A DNA stretch of 64,000 nt from Chlamydiia bacterium (GTDB taxonomy: Bacteria > Chlamydiota > Chlamydiia > Chlamydiales > GCA-2402025). The notes beneath the pieces are model-generated. The model was given only the letters and a program-made list of their open reading frames with translations. It was not told where the DNA came from and made no database searches. Location of the stretch: positions 434,001 to 498,000 of the forward strand of contig JAUICV010000001.1 of NCBI GenBank assembly GCA_030427725.1, read 5' to 3'. Positions 1 to 8,390 of this stretch are shown one piece after another (position 1 is the first letter of the stretch; the number at the start of each line of letters is the position of its first letter). A program made the position numbers and the translations under genes.

Positions 1-333
1 TCATTGGAGTCTATCCAAGTACTATCGATTGGAACAGGAAAGCTTCCCTTATGCTTCCCGGATGAAATTTCTTGGAATGCAAAAACCTGGTGTGAAGAAA
101 CTAGAGAAGAAAAAATTTGTAATTTCCCATTGATGACTGTGTTTACTGAATCGATGGCTCAAAATGTTTCAGACGAGAGTCAATATCTTCTCAAAGAAAA
201 TTATTTACGGATTAACGGTTTATTGCCAGAGATTATTGAAATAGATGATGTATCTAAAGCTGAAACTTTATTTATGCAAGGACTAGAAGCATTTTCAAAA
301 AATCAAAAAGCCATTCAAGAGTTTTTCTCTTAA
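1..333 (+). CDS. Patatin-like phospholipase, C-terminal part (5' end outside window)
   Basis: The reading frame is open from the first base, so this is the 3' end of a longer gene. About 110 residues are visible. Near the start is IQVLSIGTGK, the conserved strand-turn near the end of patatin lipase domains. Further on, a YLRIN segment and an acidic helix match the usual C-terminal tail of bacterial patatin-like (CapV/RssA class) proteins. The GxSxG nucleophile and the catalytic Asp would lie upstream, so activity cannot be judged. Patatin-like enzymes hydrolyse acyl chains from membrane lipids, and in intracellular bacteria some are secreted. The gene ends 41 bases before an exported HExxH protein on the same strand and could share its transcript. 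The assignment rests on the C-terminal motif only. Confidence 0.6.
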   Translation, partial: SLESIQVLSIGTGKLPLCFPDEISWNAKTWCEETREEKICNFPLMTVFTESMAQNVSDESQYLLKENYLRINGLLPEIIEIDDVSKAETLFMQGLEAFSKNQKAIQEFFS

Positions 334-374
334 TTTTAAACTTGTGACAAAACCACTTACTAAGGAGGTTTAAA

Positions 375-1706
375 ATGGCATTTATAACAAAGGGCATTGC
401 TATTAGTGCTTTGCTTATTTCAACTCAGCTTCTAGCTGAGCTACCGACTTTTTTTAAACAGCAGACCGATGCTATAGAGCAATTCATGCAAAAGCACCCA
501 GATCTTGGTGAATCAATTAAAGGAGATGAATCAACAAGAAGAGAAATATTTAATTATCATAGAACTCTTAACTATTCGATGAGGCGTTCTGCCGTAACTC
601 AAGAGGACTTAGAAGAGTTATTTTCTTGGTATAAAAGTCATATTGACTCTAACGCTAAATATTTCAAACATAATCATATCAGTTATACGGAGTATCCATA
701 TCTTCCACAGCTTCGTTTGCAGGTCTGGATTAATCTATATGAGTGTAAAATAAAAATTGGGGATGAGATTCAACTAGTTAATGATCGGAAAGATCGTCGA
801 GAAATAGCTAAAACAATTGGTTTTTCTCCATGCTCCTATTTGTCGACAATTCTTTTAAAAGAAGGGAGACTTTTCGTAGAAAATGACTCCACGACTGAAG
901 AGAAACGAAAAAACGTATATACAACATTATCATTGATTCCACGTAAGCTTATTAAAACAGAAAGTATCCGTATTAGGGATTATATAGGCATGCAAATATA
1001 CAAAGACGAAAGATTTGTAAAAAAAACCGGGGTCAATATTTTCACAAATTGCAATTTGCCTGTGATTGCTCATGAATTAAATCACACGTTGTATACGGAC
1101 ATAATTAAGCTTGGTGGCGGTTGGCACCCAAATGTCAGAAAACTGTATCTCTTAGCAAGGGTTGCTGGTGAAGATGTTAAATTTAAGCCTGAGACATATG
1201 CGTTTGATCTAAAGGCTACTAAGGAGCATTTCCAGGAAAAAGGTCTTTGGGATGGTTTGGAGTCTTCTTGGGATAACACCTGGAGTAGATATTGGCGTTT
1301 TGGCCCAGGAAGAGAAAAGAATCTAAATTGGGCAAGACAAGCTGGTCCTTTTGATAAAAGAGGCGTTCCATTTTTTTTACAGTTTCCACAAGAGATTTTG
1401 GCAGGATTTGCTAATATTTACTTTAATGACTCTCAAAAGCTACTCGATACATGCGTAGAAAAATTTCACCAGGGGTATAAAGAACATATCAATCAGTTCT
1501 TGCTCTATGTTGATATTTATTCTGACAGGCCTGGAAGAAGTTGGTTTTATAAATCAGACCCTGAAGAATTTCTTGTTCGCGAAAAGGTTTTTTTAAGACG
1601 AAATAAAGATAAATATATTCGTAAAATCACGACTGATGAGAAAACTTATGTGTTCACTCTAGCAGATCAGGGAATTGTCGAAGATATAACTGTATTCGAA
1701 GAATAA
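375..1706 (+). CDS. Exported HExxH zinc-metallopeptidase-like protein, family unknown
   Basis: 443 aa. The start has a very strong ribosome binding site (AAGGAGG, 7-8 bases upstream). Residues 1-21 form a typical signal peptide (hydrophobic core, then LLAEL), so the product should cross the inner membrane. Residues 233-237 read HELNH, a zincin HExxH motif (His233, Glu234, His237) after a hydrophobic strand. A possible third zinc ligand is Glu340 in PQEILAGFANIY, a gluzincin-like arrangement. The middle and C-terminal parts are rich in Trp, Tyr and Arg and match no family I can name. A perfect hairpin follows directly. An exported zinc peptidase acting on envelope or host proteins is inference from the motif and signal peptide; a chance HExxH is possible. 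Confidence 0.62.
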   Translation: MAFITKGIAISALLISTQLLAELPTFFKQQTDAIEQFMQKHPDLGESIKGDESTRREIFNYHRTLNYSMRRSAVTQEDLEELFSWYKSHIDSNAKYFKHNHISYTEYPYLPQLRLQVWINLYECKIKIGDEIQLVNDRKDRREIAKTIGFSPCSYLSTILLKEGRLFVENDSTTEEKRKNVYTTLSLIPRKLIKTESIRIRDYIGMQIYKDERFVKKTGVNIFTNCNLPVIAHELNHTLYTDIIKLGGGWHPNVRKLYLLARVAGEDVKFKPETYAFDLKATKEHFQEKGLWDGLESSWDNTWSRYWRFGPGREKNLNWARQAGPFDKRGVPFFLQFPQEILAGFANIYFNDSQKLLDTCVEKFHQGYKEHINQFLLYVDIYSDRPGRSWFYKSDPEEFLVREKVFLRRNKDKYIRKITTDEKTYVFTLADQGIVEDITVFEE

Positions 1707-1720
1707 GTAATTTTTTATAC

Positions 1721-1748
1721 AAAAGACCTTGGATCATCAAGGTCTTTT
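1721..1748. terminator. Bidirectional terminator hairpin between convergent genes
   Basis: Perfect 11-bp inverted repeat (1721-1731 with 1738-1748) with a 6-base loop, lying between the stop of the HExxH gene and the minus-strand DUF2227 gene. It includes the last codons and stop of the minus gene. The plus-strand arm ends in TTTT. It probably serves both genes. Confidence 0.75.
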
Positions 1749-2201
1749 CTTTGAAATTTTATCCAAAAGAATATGACTTGCATCACTTAAAACGATTGCA
1801 GCTATTATCCAGATAAGTTCATCTTTATAAGATCTGCTAAGCCGCAGAATCTTTTCAGTACTAAAGGTTTTTTTGCCGAGATATAAGATCAAAGCTGCCC
1901 AGAGACCTAGCCAGAGAACTCTTGTTATAAATCCAAATATGAAGTGATGAGAGATTCCTCTATGCTTAAATACCTTGGAATAACTCCTAAAAGGAAATGT
2001 TAGTATACCTCTAAGACTTTTGAGCTTTATTTTAGAAGCGATATCCATGTCTGGATTCATAAACAGTGTGGCATATAGAAATGTTGAAGTAAAAAGAAGT
2101 GTTTCTTTGAAGTTAGTGTCTAAATATCTAAATATGACAAACAAACAAAGAGGCAGCGTTATAAGTAAGCTAAAAAGAGAGTGAGTTTTATAATTTGACA
2201 T
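1737..2201 (-). CDS. DUF2227-family predicted metal-binding membrane protein
   Basis: 154 aa with hydrophobic segments near residues 10-25, 35-48, 95-110 and 128-140. The signature residues of DUF2227 are present: KTH at 5-7 at the N-terminus, NPDMDI at 49-54, and the HRGISHH cluster at 80-86, ending with a late SDASH motif. The spaced His/Asp residues look like a membrane-embedded metal site, as in DUF457/YdjM-type families, but no reaction is established for DUF2227. The start has AGGG 8 bases upstream. It is transcribed away from the ndk-like gene, with 59 bases between their starts. The family call is firm; the function is unknown. Confidence 0.72.
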   Translation of the reverse strand: MSNYKTHSLFSLLITLPLCLFVIFRYLDTNFKETLLFTSTFLYATLFMNPDMDIASKIKLKSLRGILTFPFRSYSKVFKHRGISHHFIFGFITRVLWLGLWAALILYLGKKTFSTEKILRLSRSYKDELIWIIAAIVLSDASHILLDKISKKRP

Positions 2202-2260
2202 GGAAGGTTCCCTTGATTATATGATAGACAAGTAAGTAAGCTATCTTTTTCGAGGTTTAT

Positions 2261-2797
2261 ATGAAAAAATTATATATTTGTTTAGCCCTATGTATATCTT
2301 TACCAGTATTCTCAACAATGGCTCGTTTTCAAAAAGAGAACAAGGCATGCGAACTTGTTGAGCAAACGTTGGTTATTTTAAAGCCAGAGTCTGTCACAGA
2401 TAGACATATTGGAGATATCTTGCAAATATATGAAACTAGTGATCTTCGTATTATTGGTTTAAAGATGAGGCTATTAAGCAATGATGAGGCTGAGAGGCTC
2501 TATCAAGTTCATAAAAAGAAAGATTTTTATAACGACTTGACTAGTTATATTAGTTCTTCCCCAGTAATTTTAGTTGTTTTAGAAGGACGGAATGCTATCA
2601 ATAAAGTGAGAGATTTACATGGAACAACAAATCCGGACGAAGCTGATAAAAAGTCAATTCGTGGGAAGTTTGGTGTTTCAAAACAAAAAAATGCCGTTCA
2701 TAGCTCGGACTCTGTAAAATCTGCAAAGAAAGAAATCTCGGTCTTTTTTACTAAGGAAGATCTTTTTTCCCCTTGCGCAAAGCTTGTATTTCAATAA
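2261..2797 (+). CDS. ndk: Nucleoside diphosphate kinase with an N-terminal signal peptide
   Basis: 178 aa; residues 34-163 are a complete NDK domain. Visible motifs are the TLVILKPES strand with Lys41, GTTNPDEA at 121-128, SIRGKFG at 132-138, and the phospho-histidine motif NAVHSSDS with His147 (usual form NxxHGSDS). The enzyme moves the gamma phosphate between NTPs and NDPs through phospho-His. Ordinary bacterial NDKs are about 140 aa and begin directly with EQTLxxIKPD. Here about 33 residues precede it, beginning MKKLYICLALCISLPVFS, which reads as a Sec signal peptide with a plausible cleavage after TMA. The start has GAGG 5 bases upstream, and the only internal ATG (residue 20) lacks a binding site. 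An exported NDK is therefore likely. The Ser replacing Gly after His147 is unusual but probably tolerated. Confidence 0.85.
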   Translation: MKKLYICLALCISLPVFSTMARFQKENKACELVEQTLVILKPESVTDRHIGDILQIYETSDLRIIGLKMRLLSNDEAERLYQVHKKKDFYNDLTSYISSSPVILVVLEGRNAINKVRDLHGTTNPDEADKKSIRGKFGVSKQKNAVHSSDSVKSAKKEISVFFTKEDLFSPCAKLVFQ

Positions 2798-2804
2798 ATT
2801 GCGC

Positions 2805-4934
2805 TTAAGGTAAAAGTCTGGATGTATTTAAGAAGGAAGTATTTTCTTCAGTTTCGCTTTCTATTTCCTTTTTCCAGGAGCCAAGCGCTTTGATAATATG
2901 ATCTTCAAAAAGACGATATTCATCAGCTTGATCGAATTTTAGAAGGAAGCCAACACAGGTAATATCGTACACATTGACTAGAGCATGGGTGAATTCATGG
3001 CAAGAAGTTAATAACTCGTCTAACAACTTAGAAATAAATCTAGAAAAAGATGGGTGAAGGGCTCCTAACATCAAAAGATAGTGCTCTTCATAAATTTTTG
3101 TCTGCATGTAGTAGATGTCTTTATTAAAATCATGCTCCAAAACACTGAGAAGTTTTAAGAATAGTTCCTTAAGTATATGAGGAGAAAGTAGACTCTGCAT
3201 GTAGTTTGGAGTCAAAGCATAGAAAAAATTTTCTAAGAGAAAATCATTCCGTATATTACTTTGAGTGAGTAAGGCTTTTAACTCTGTAAGCACTTCGTGC
3301 TGTTTTGCTATCATTCCACCGTTATAGTCGCGTACATCACCAATAAGCCTCGTGATTTCCGAGACAACACAAAGTCTGGCTTTATGCAGGTCTAAAGAGA
3401 AATCTTTTCTTAAAAACTGTTTCTTATCAAGGCGTATTTCAAAGACATTAGCTTCTTTGGGATAGCGTTTTCTTAATATCCCTACCATTCGAACATCATG
3501 TTCATATAGTTTCAAGATTGTGTTACTGCTTTGAAAGAGTTCCTTTAGGTTTCTTTCATTGGGTTTTACAAGTCTTAATAGAATGACTAAGAATGAAATT
3601 TCAAAAGCTGTTTGTTTGTGAAAATTTACAATAACTTGAGGTAGATCGTGGATGTACTTAAGTTGTTTGGATAGGTCTAAAATGTTTCTCATAACCTCTT
3701 CTTCATTTCTATGAACAAAGACAGGGTTCATGACGCTTTCGATTCTGTTTTTGATCTCTCTTGGAAGCTTTTGTCTTAGAAGCTTGATATCATTAGGCTT
3801 AAAAGCAGCTTTGTTTGGATGCTTAATTTCCAAGTAGATGGTAACAACTCTATTATTTTCGTATTTTTCTGTTATTGAAGATTCCTGGACTTTGTCAACT
3901 TCTGGTAAAATACTTTGAAGTGCCTTTAAAACATGTTTGCTTTCAAAGACTTCGTTTTCTTTAACTAAATTTAATCCCACAATAACTCCAAGAATTGGAA
4001 TGGGATTTTTATCCATCAAAAGTTTAGATCTAAGTAGCTTAATACTTAAATGACGTTTTTTAGGATGGATATGAAGAGAGTTAGTTAAATATTTTCTTAA
4101 GATATAGTGATATGAAATGACTCTGTTTAAATACTTAAGATCCCTAAGAGCTATGAAAGAATCTTTTAAGTTTGAAACGTATTTTTGAACTTCGGGAAAA
4201 ATATCTCTATTAAAAGCTGTTGGTCTTAGTTGAACAAGAGGTTCTAATTGATCTTTGATATGGTTAATTTTTTTATCTGCAGAAGCCTTAATAAGAAGCT
4301 GATTCATGATATCATATATACAAGGTGTCAGTTCTTCAGAACTCCTATTAAGCAAAGATGATATATTTTCCTGAATGAGGATTTTTTTCTGGTCGAGTGT
4401 TAAAGGCTTAATCGAAACAACTTGCCGTATATGTTGGACGGACAAAATGTTTAGTTTCAAATCATTTGCAATAGTGGGAAGATTCGTTTTAACTGAAAAG
4501 TGATCCTTGACATCTGGAACATGTAAAACCATTGCATGGATGAAATAATCAACATCTTTGTAATGGACAAAATGGAAATTTAGGGACCTAATATTGACTA
4601 TACCAACTTGTTTTCCTGGTATAAGCCAATGACTAAAAAGATCACTTGTAAAACGACCCATACCATCTGTTTGATATGCTTGGCATATACAAGTTACGGA
4701 TATATATTCATCAATGGCATCAAGATTACCCCAAGTAATCAATGGCATCATTCTGTGTAATTTTTCGAAATATTCCGTTGAATTTTCTATAGTAACATTA
4801 TCGGGAAAAGCTGACTTAGGGATAGCGGCTTTTACAAGAGCCTCCATTGACTCAAAGTAGATGTCGAGTTTGGTGTGGGCCAAACTCTTTGGAGGAGTAA
4901 AGTTAGATTTGATTCTTAATAACTCGTCTCTCAT
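2805..4934 (-). CDS. Large conserved-looking protein of unknown function
   Basis: 709 aa, mostly helical by composition, with no signal peptide and no clear membrane segment. I do not recognise a family. It is rich in Leu, Lys and Ile. Residues around 385-400 (a Lys-rich KLLRQKLPREIKNR stretch) and a long C-terminal helical half suggest a cytoplasmic or secreted scaffold rather than an enzyme with an obvious catalytic motif. A CHEFTH segment near the C-terminus contains two His and one Glu but is not a canonical HExxH. The start has GGAA 5 bases upstream. Its stop lies 7 bases from the convergent ndk stop. An OppA-like gene lies 76 bases upstream on the same strand, so they may be co-transcribed. 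Confidence 0.6.
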   Translation of the reverse strand: MRDELLRIKSNFTPPKSLAHTKLDIYFESMEALVKAAIPKSAFPDNVTIENSTEYFEKLHRMMPLITWGNLDAIDEYISVTCICQAYQTDGMGRFTSDLFSHWLIPGKQVGIVNIRSLNFHFVHYKDVDYFIHAMVLHVPDVKDHFSVKTNLPTIANDLKLNILSVQHIRQVVSIKPLTLDQKKILIQENISSLLNRSSEELTPCIYDIMNQLLIKASADKKINHIKDQLEPLVQLRPTAFNRDIFPEVQKYVSNLKDSFIALRDLKYLNRVISYHYILRKYLTNSLHIHPKKRHLSIKLLRSKLLMDKNPIPILGVIVGLNLVKENEVFESKHVLKALQSILPEVDKVQESSITEKYENNRVVTIYLEIKHPNKAAFKPNDIKLLRQKLPREIKNRIESVMNPVFVHRNEEEVMRNILDLSKQLKYIHDLPQVIVNFHKQTAFEISFLVILLRLVKPNERNLKELFQSSNTILKLYEHDVRMVGILRKRYPKEANVFEIRLDKKQFLRKDFSLDLHKARLCVVSEITRLIGDVRDYNGGMIAKQHEVLTELKALLTQSNIRNDFLLENFFYALTPNYMQSLLSPHILKELFLKLLSVLEHDFNKDIYYMQTKIYEEHYLLMLGALHPSFSRFISKLLDELLTSCHEFTHALVNVYDITCVGFLLKFDQADEYRLFEDHIIKALGSWKKEIESETEENTSFLNTSRLLP

Positions 4935-4953
4935 ACCGATTCCAAAAAAATCA

Positions 4954-5010
4954 TATTAGGAGTGTATCGGTTAACCTAATTTTAAAAAAGTGTTAATCAT
5001 TTTTTAAAAT
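4954..5010. other. AT-rich spacer with inverted repeats
   Basis: The spacer between the OppA-like gene and the 709 aa gene holds an ATTAGG...CCTAAT inverted repeat and, at about 4980-5009, a 10-bp A/T-only stem with a 10-base loop. Either could be a weak terminator after the OppA-like gene or an operator for the next gene. Nothing else is seen. Confidence 0.3.
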
Positions 5011-6606
5011 TTATCGATCGTCAATCACTACCTTTTCAAAGTTTGTCGATCCCAAAGTTGTAGTCTCAAGTCCTTTAATTTTCTCATGTTTTGCGTAGAT
5101 TCTTTCTGAGTGATAAATAGGTGTTAAAGGCATCTCTTCTAAGAAAATTTTTTCAGCTTGTTCTAGTACTTGGTCTCTATCAGATCCTGTTAAATAGTAG
5201 GACTTATCAATCAATTCTCCATATCTTGTGTTTTTCCATTTGCAGTAATTTTTAGGGTTAAACTGATTTCGGAACCTATCAAACACATTGATTTGGTCAG
5301 AATATTGTGCAACCCAGTAGTGCATGCAAATATCAAAGTCACCGCTATTGATTCTAGAAAGAAAGTAACTTTTATCAAAACACTGTAGAGTAATCTCTAA
5401 GCCAAGGTTTTTCTTCCAATCATCTTGAATAGCTTGAGCCAGTCTATGGTGAACAGCTCCTCTGGTATAAATCATGGAGTATTTTTTAAAGTCATCTTTT
5501 GTCATTCCTAGCTGCTCTAAACCCTTGCGAAGATACGTATTAGCCAAAGACAAGTCAAAGGGGGTAAATAACTTTTTATTAATGCCATCTTTCAAGGTTG
5601 GAGTAATAAAATTTTGTGCTGCAAGACCTCGAGAGTCTGCCACTGAAGAAACAATGGCTTCTCTGTTGATTGCAAGGGATAGAGCTTTTCTGATCCACTG
5701 GTTATTAAAAGGATCTCGCTGAGTGTTAAAAGCACTGAAAAAAGTCATTCCAACAGGCACAAAGTGTAGGATATTCTGTTGACTTAGAGTTTCAATAGCA
5801 TCTAAGGAAATATCTGAAGCAATAGCTCCTAGCATATCGAGTTGCTTTTTTTCAAACATGGAGTATGCAGTATTTTCATCTTTTATTATGCTAATCTGGA
5901 TTCCGGGTAGTGAGACATTTTCAGCATTCCAATAGTAGGGGTTTTTTTCTATAATTATTTCGTTATCAGCCTTCCATTCAACAAGTCTAAATGGACCATT
6001 CGTAACATATAAAGAAGTCAATTTGTCAGCCCAATTAGGATTGTCTTTGACTATGTCGTGCTTAACAGGAGCAAAAGAACAAAAACAAATCAGGTTCAAA
6101 AAAAAGGGGGTTGGATGTTCAAGCTGTACTTGTAAAGTTTTGTCATCTAATGAATGTATAGCAACTTCGTCTATTGAAACTAGTCCCTTTTTTGCTTTTT
6201 CAGCATTCTTTATTGGATAAAGCAGGTTAGCATTAGGACAAGGGAAATCAGGTTCTAACATCGATTTCCATGAATACTCGAAGTCCCTTGCTGTTAAGGG
6301 CGTTCCGTCGGACCATTTTGAATCTCTTAGATGGAAGGTGTAGGTGAGCATGTCCTTAGAGAGGTCGATTTCTTTTGCTACGGCATTCTGAGCGGTTGAA
6401 CGTTCTGTAAGTTTGGTTAGAGGTTCGAAAAGCATAAAGTGGATAGAACAAGAAGTAATTTCAGCGCCTCTTCTCGGGTCTAAGGTTAAAAGATCTTGTG
6501 GAGAACTGATTCTCAGATAACGGTTTTTCACATTATTGTTCTTGTTACAGCTAGTGAATAAAAAACAGACAGATAGAATACTGATAAATAAAGTTTTGTA
6601 ATACAT
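5011..6606 (-). CDS. oppA: OppA-type peptide-binding lipoprotein, copy 1
   Basis: 531 aa. The N-terminus ends in a lipobox, LFTSC with Cys20 as the lipidated residue, so the protein is anchored to a membrane facing the periplasm. Mature residues follow the SBP family 5 pattern: LTLDPRRG near 38-46, FMLFEPLTKL, TFHLRDSKWSDGTPLTARDFEYSW at about 90-111, and a C-terminal IYHSERIY. It would bind oligopeptides and deliver them to an Opp permease, but no permease or ATPase gene lies nearby. Chlamydiae are known to carry several dispersed or tandem oppA paralogs, some with altered ligands. It is a paralog of the gene immediately upstream (6708-8294), apparently by tandem duplication. Confidence 0.9.
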   Translation of the reverse strand: MYYKTLFISILSVCFLFTSCNKNNNVKNRYLRISSPQDLLTLDPRRGAEITSCSIHFMLFEPLTKLTERSTAQNAVAKEIDLSKDMLTYTFHLRDSKWSDGTPLTARDFEYSWKSMLEPDFPCPNANLLYPIKNAEKAKKGLVSIDEVAIHSLDDKTLQVQLEHPTPFFLNLICFCSFAPVKHDIVKDNPNWADKLTSLYVTNGPFRLVEWKADNEIIIEKNPYYWNAENVSLPGIQISIIKDENTAYSMFEKKQLDMLGAIASDISLDAIETLSQQNILHFVPVGMTFFSAFNTQRDPFNNQWIRKALSLAINREAIVSSVADSRGLAAQNFITPTLKDGINKKLFTPFDLSLANTYLRKGLEQLGMTKDDFKKYSMIYTRGAVHHRLAQAIQDDWKKNLGLEITLQCFDKSYFLSRINSGDFDICMHYWVAQYSDQINVFDRFRNQFNPKNYCKWKNTRYGELIDKSYYLTGSDRDQVLEQAEKIFLEEMPLTPIYHSERIYAKHEKIKGLETTTLGSTNFEKVVIDDR

Positions 6607-6640
6607 TATTTAGAAGACCTATTTTATCTTAATAGAAGGG

Positions 6641-6656
6641 GAGATAAACATATCTC
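6641..6656. other. Short hairpin between tandem oppA genes
   Basis: A 6-bp stem (6641-6646 with 6651-6656) with a 4-base loop lies in the 101-base spacer between the two OppA genes, in the leader of copy 1. It has no T run. A weak attenuating or stabilising element is possible, but chance is also likely. Confidence 0.2.
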
Positions 6657-6707
6657 AGGGAGGGTTTACTGTAAAGTTAATGTTAAGAATAGTCTATTCC
6701 GAGCAAA

Positions 6708-8294
6708 TTAATCAAATCTTACTCTGGAGAAGTCAATCAATGAGATGGCGGAAATATTTGGCTCGTTGATGTAGCTTTGTTTCAAATATGTATTCGAACA
6801 ATGAAATAATGGACCAAAAGGGAGATCTGACAAAAGTAGGCTTTCAGCTTTTGTTATTAATTTGAGTCTCGAGTTTTCATCCCTACATTCATTTAAGATG
6901 AGTAGTAAATTCTGATACTTTGCATTTTCAAAGCTAGAATAATTTTTTGATGACTCAGCCGAAATAAATCTTTCTAAGTAGTTGTATGGATCGTTATATT
7001 GGGCTAAAATCGACATCAGGCAGAAATGAAAGTTTTTTTTGTTAATTTTGCTCAAAAATACTTTGATGTCTAAAGCCTCTAATCTAATAGATATCCCAAG
7101 ATTTTTTTGCCAACTGTGCTGAAGCTCTTGAGCTATTAATCCATTAGAGCTGTATGTAAAATATGAAAAGGTTAAATGGTTTAAATCTTTTTTTTGAATA
7201 CCCAGTTCTTTAAGACCTAGTTTAAGGTGGTTTTGAGCTAATTCTTTAGATCCTTCAGGTAAGAGTTTGGAAGACTGTTTGTTTAAAATGCTTGGGATTA
7301 ATCCGTAAGCGGGGCTTAAGCTGCACGGGTCTAGATAGGTTGCAATATCAGGCCTATCTATAGAATAAAAAAAAGCTTTTCTAATATGAGTATTGTTAAA
7401 GGGAAAAGTTCTGGTATTAAAAAAACAGCAAATTGTTCCGGCAAGTGCTTTTGAATAATAATTTGGAGATTTTTTCAAACTCTCTAGAGCATCTATCGGT
7501 ATCGGGGTTGTGAAGCCACCTAAAAAATCCAATTTTTCCTTTTGGAAGAGATTGAGCCGAGTATAAGCATCTGGCAAGATCGAAAAATGAATGTGTTGCA
7601 AAGTTATTTCTTGCTGATCAAGGTAATGGGGATTTTTTTTTAGGATAAGTTGATTGTTCTGTTTCCAGCTATCTAAAATAAAAGGTCCGTTAGATATTAG
7701 CTCTGAATTTTTTTTTTGAAAAAAATTGGTGTCTTTTTCAAGGCGATGTTTTGGGACGGGAAAAAAAGTGCAAAAAGCTAATGTTTTTAAAAAGTAAGGG
7801 CAAGGTCTTTCTAGTCTAATTACTAAAGTTTCGTCATCTACTGCTACAACTCCAACTCTATCTAGGTCTTCAAGTCCTTTTTTTGCTTGATAAGCGTTTT
7901 TTATGCAGAAAAGAAAGTAAGCATTTAAACTAGGAAAATTTGGATTTAAAAGGCTTAGCCATGAATATTCGAAATCTTGAGCACGAAGTTTATGACCATC
8001 AGACCAAAGGCTATTTTTAAGCTTGAAAGTGTAGGTGAGTTTATCCTCTGAAATAGAAAGAGATTTTGCAAGAGCTAAACTAGGATTTCCATCTGCATCC
8101 AGTTTAGTAAGACCCTCAAAAAGAAGCGAAATAACCTGACAAGACATAGGGTCGCTATTTTTTCTAGGGTCTAAGGTAAGAGGATCTTTTACAAGAGCCA
8201 ACCGAAGCCTAGGCTCTCTAGCAACGGAGCTCTTTTTTTGACATCCTATTCCAAACAGTAGGATAAGGAATAAAAAAAACTTTGCTACAGTCAT
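6708..8294 (-). CDS. oppA: OppA-type peptide-binding lipoprotein, copy 2
   Basis: 528 aa and clearly related to the neighbouring 5011-6606 product: LTLDPRKNSDPMSCQVISLLFEGLTKL and TYTFKLKNSLWSDG blocks occupy the same places. The lipobox is FGIGC with Cys18. Family 5 solute-binding proteins have two lobes closing on a peptide; this copy has the full length expected. Codon use and AT content look like copy 1. No ribosome binding site is evident at the start, which is common in this window. The copies have diverged through most of the sequence, so the duplication is not recent and ligand preference may differ. Which ABC permease they serve is not visible here. Confidence 0.88.
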   Translation of the reverse strand: MTVAKFFLFLILLFGIGCQKKSSVAREPRLRLALVKDPLTLDPRKNSDPMSCQVISLLFEGLTKLDADGNPSLALAKSLSISEDKLTYTFKLKNSLWSDGHKLRAQDFEYSWLSLLNPNFPSLNAYFLFCIKNAYQAKKGLEDLDRVGVVAVDDETLVIRLERPCPYFLKTLAFCTFFPVPKHRLEKDTNFFQKKNSELISNGPFILDSWKQNNQLILKKNPHYLDQQEITLQHIHFSILPDAYTRLNLFQKEKLDFLGGFTTPIPIDALESLKKSPNYYSKALAGTICCFFNTRTFPFNNTHIRKAFFYSIDRPDIATYLDPCSLSPAYGLIPSILNKQSSKLLPEGSKELAQNHLKLGLKELGIQKKDLNHLTFSYFTYSSNGLIAQELQHSWQKNLGISIRLEALDIKVFLSKINKKNFHFCLMSILAQYNDPYNYLERFISAESSKNYSSFENAKYQNLLLILNECRDENSRLKLITKAESLLLSDLPFGPLFHCSNTYLKQSYINEPNISAISLIDFSRVRFD

Positions 8295-8390
8295 TATTTG
8301 TCAAAAGCAATATATAAAGCAGTAGCATAATCCTTCTTGAAACTATTTATTAGCAAGCTAAAAGCTAATATCTTTGTATATGATGGTTCT

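Noticed and set aside
2261..2797. Ndk as a lipoprotein (LALC near residue 11)
   Set aside because: Leu at position -1 of the Cys does not fit a lipobox; a cleavable Sec signal is more likely.
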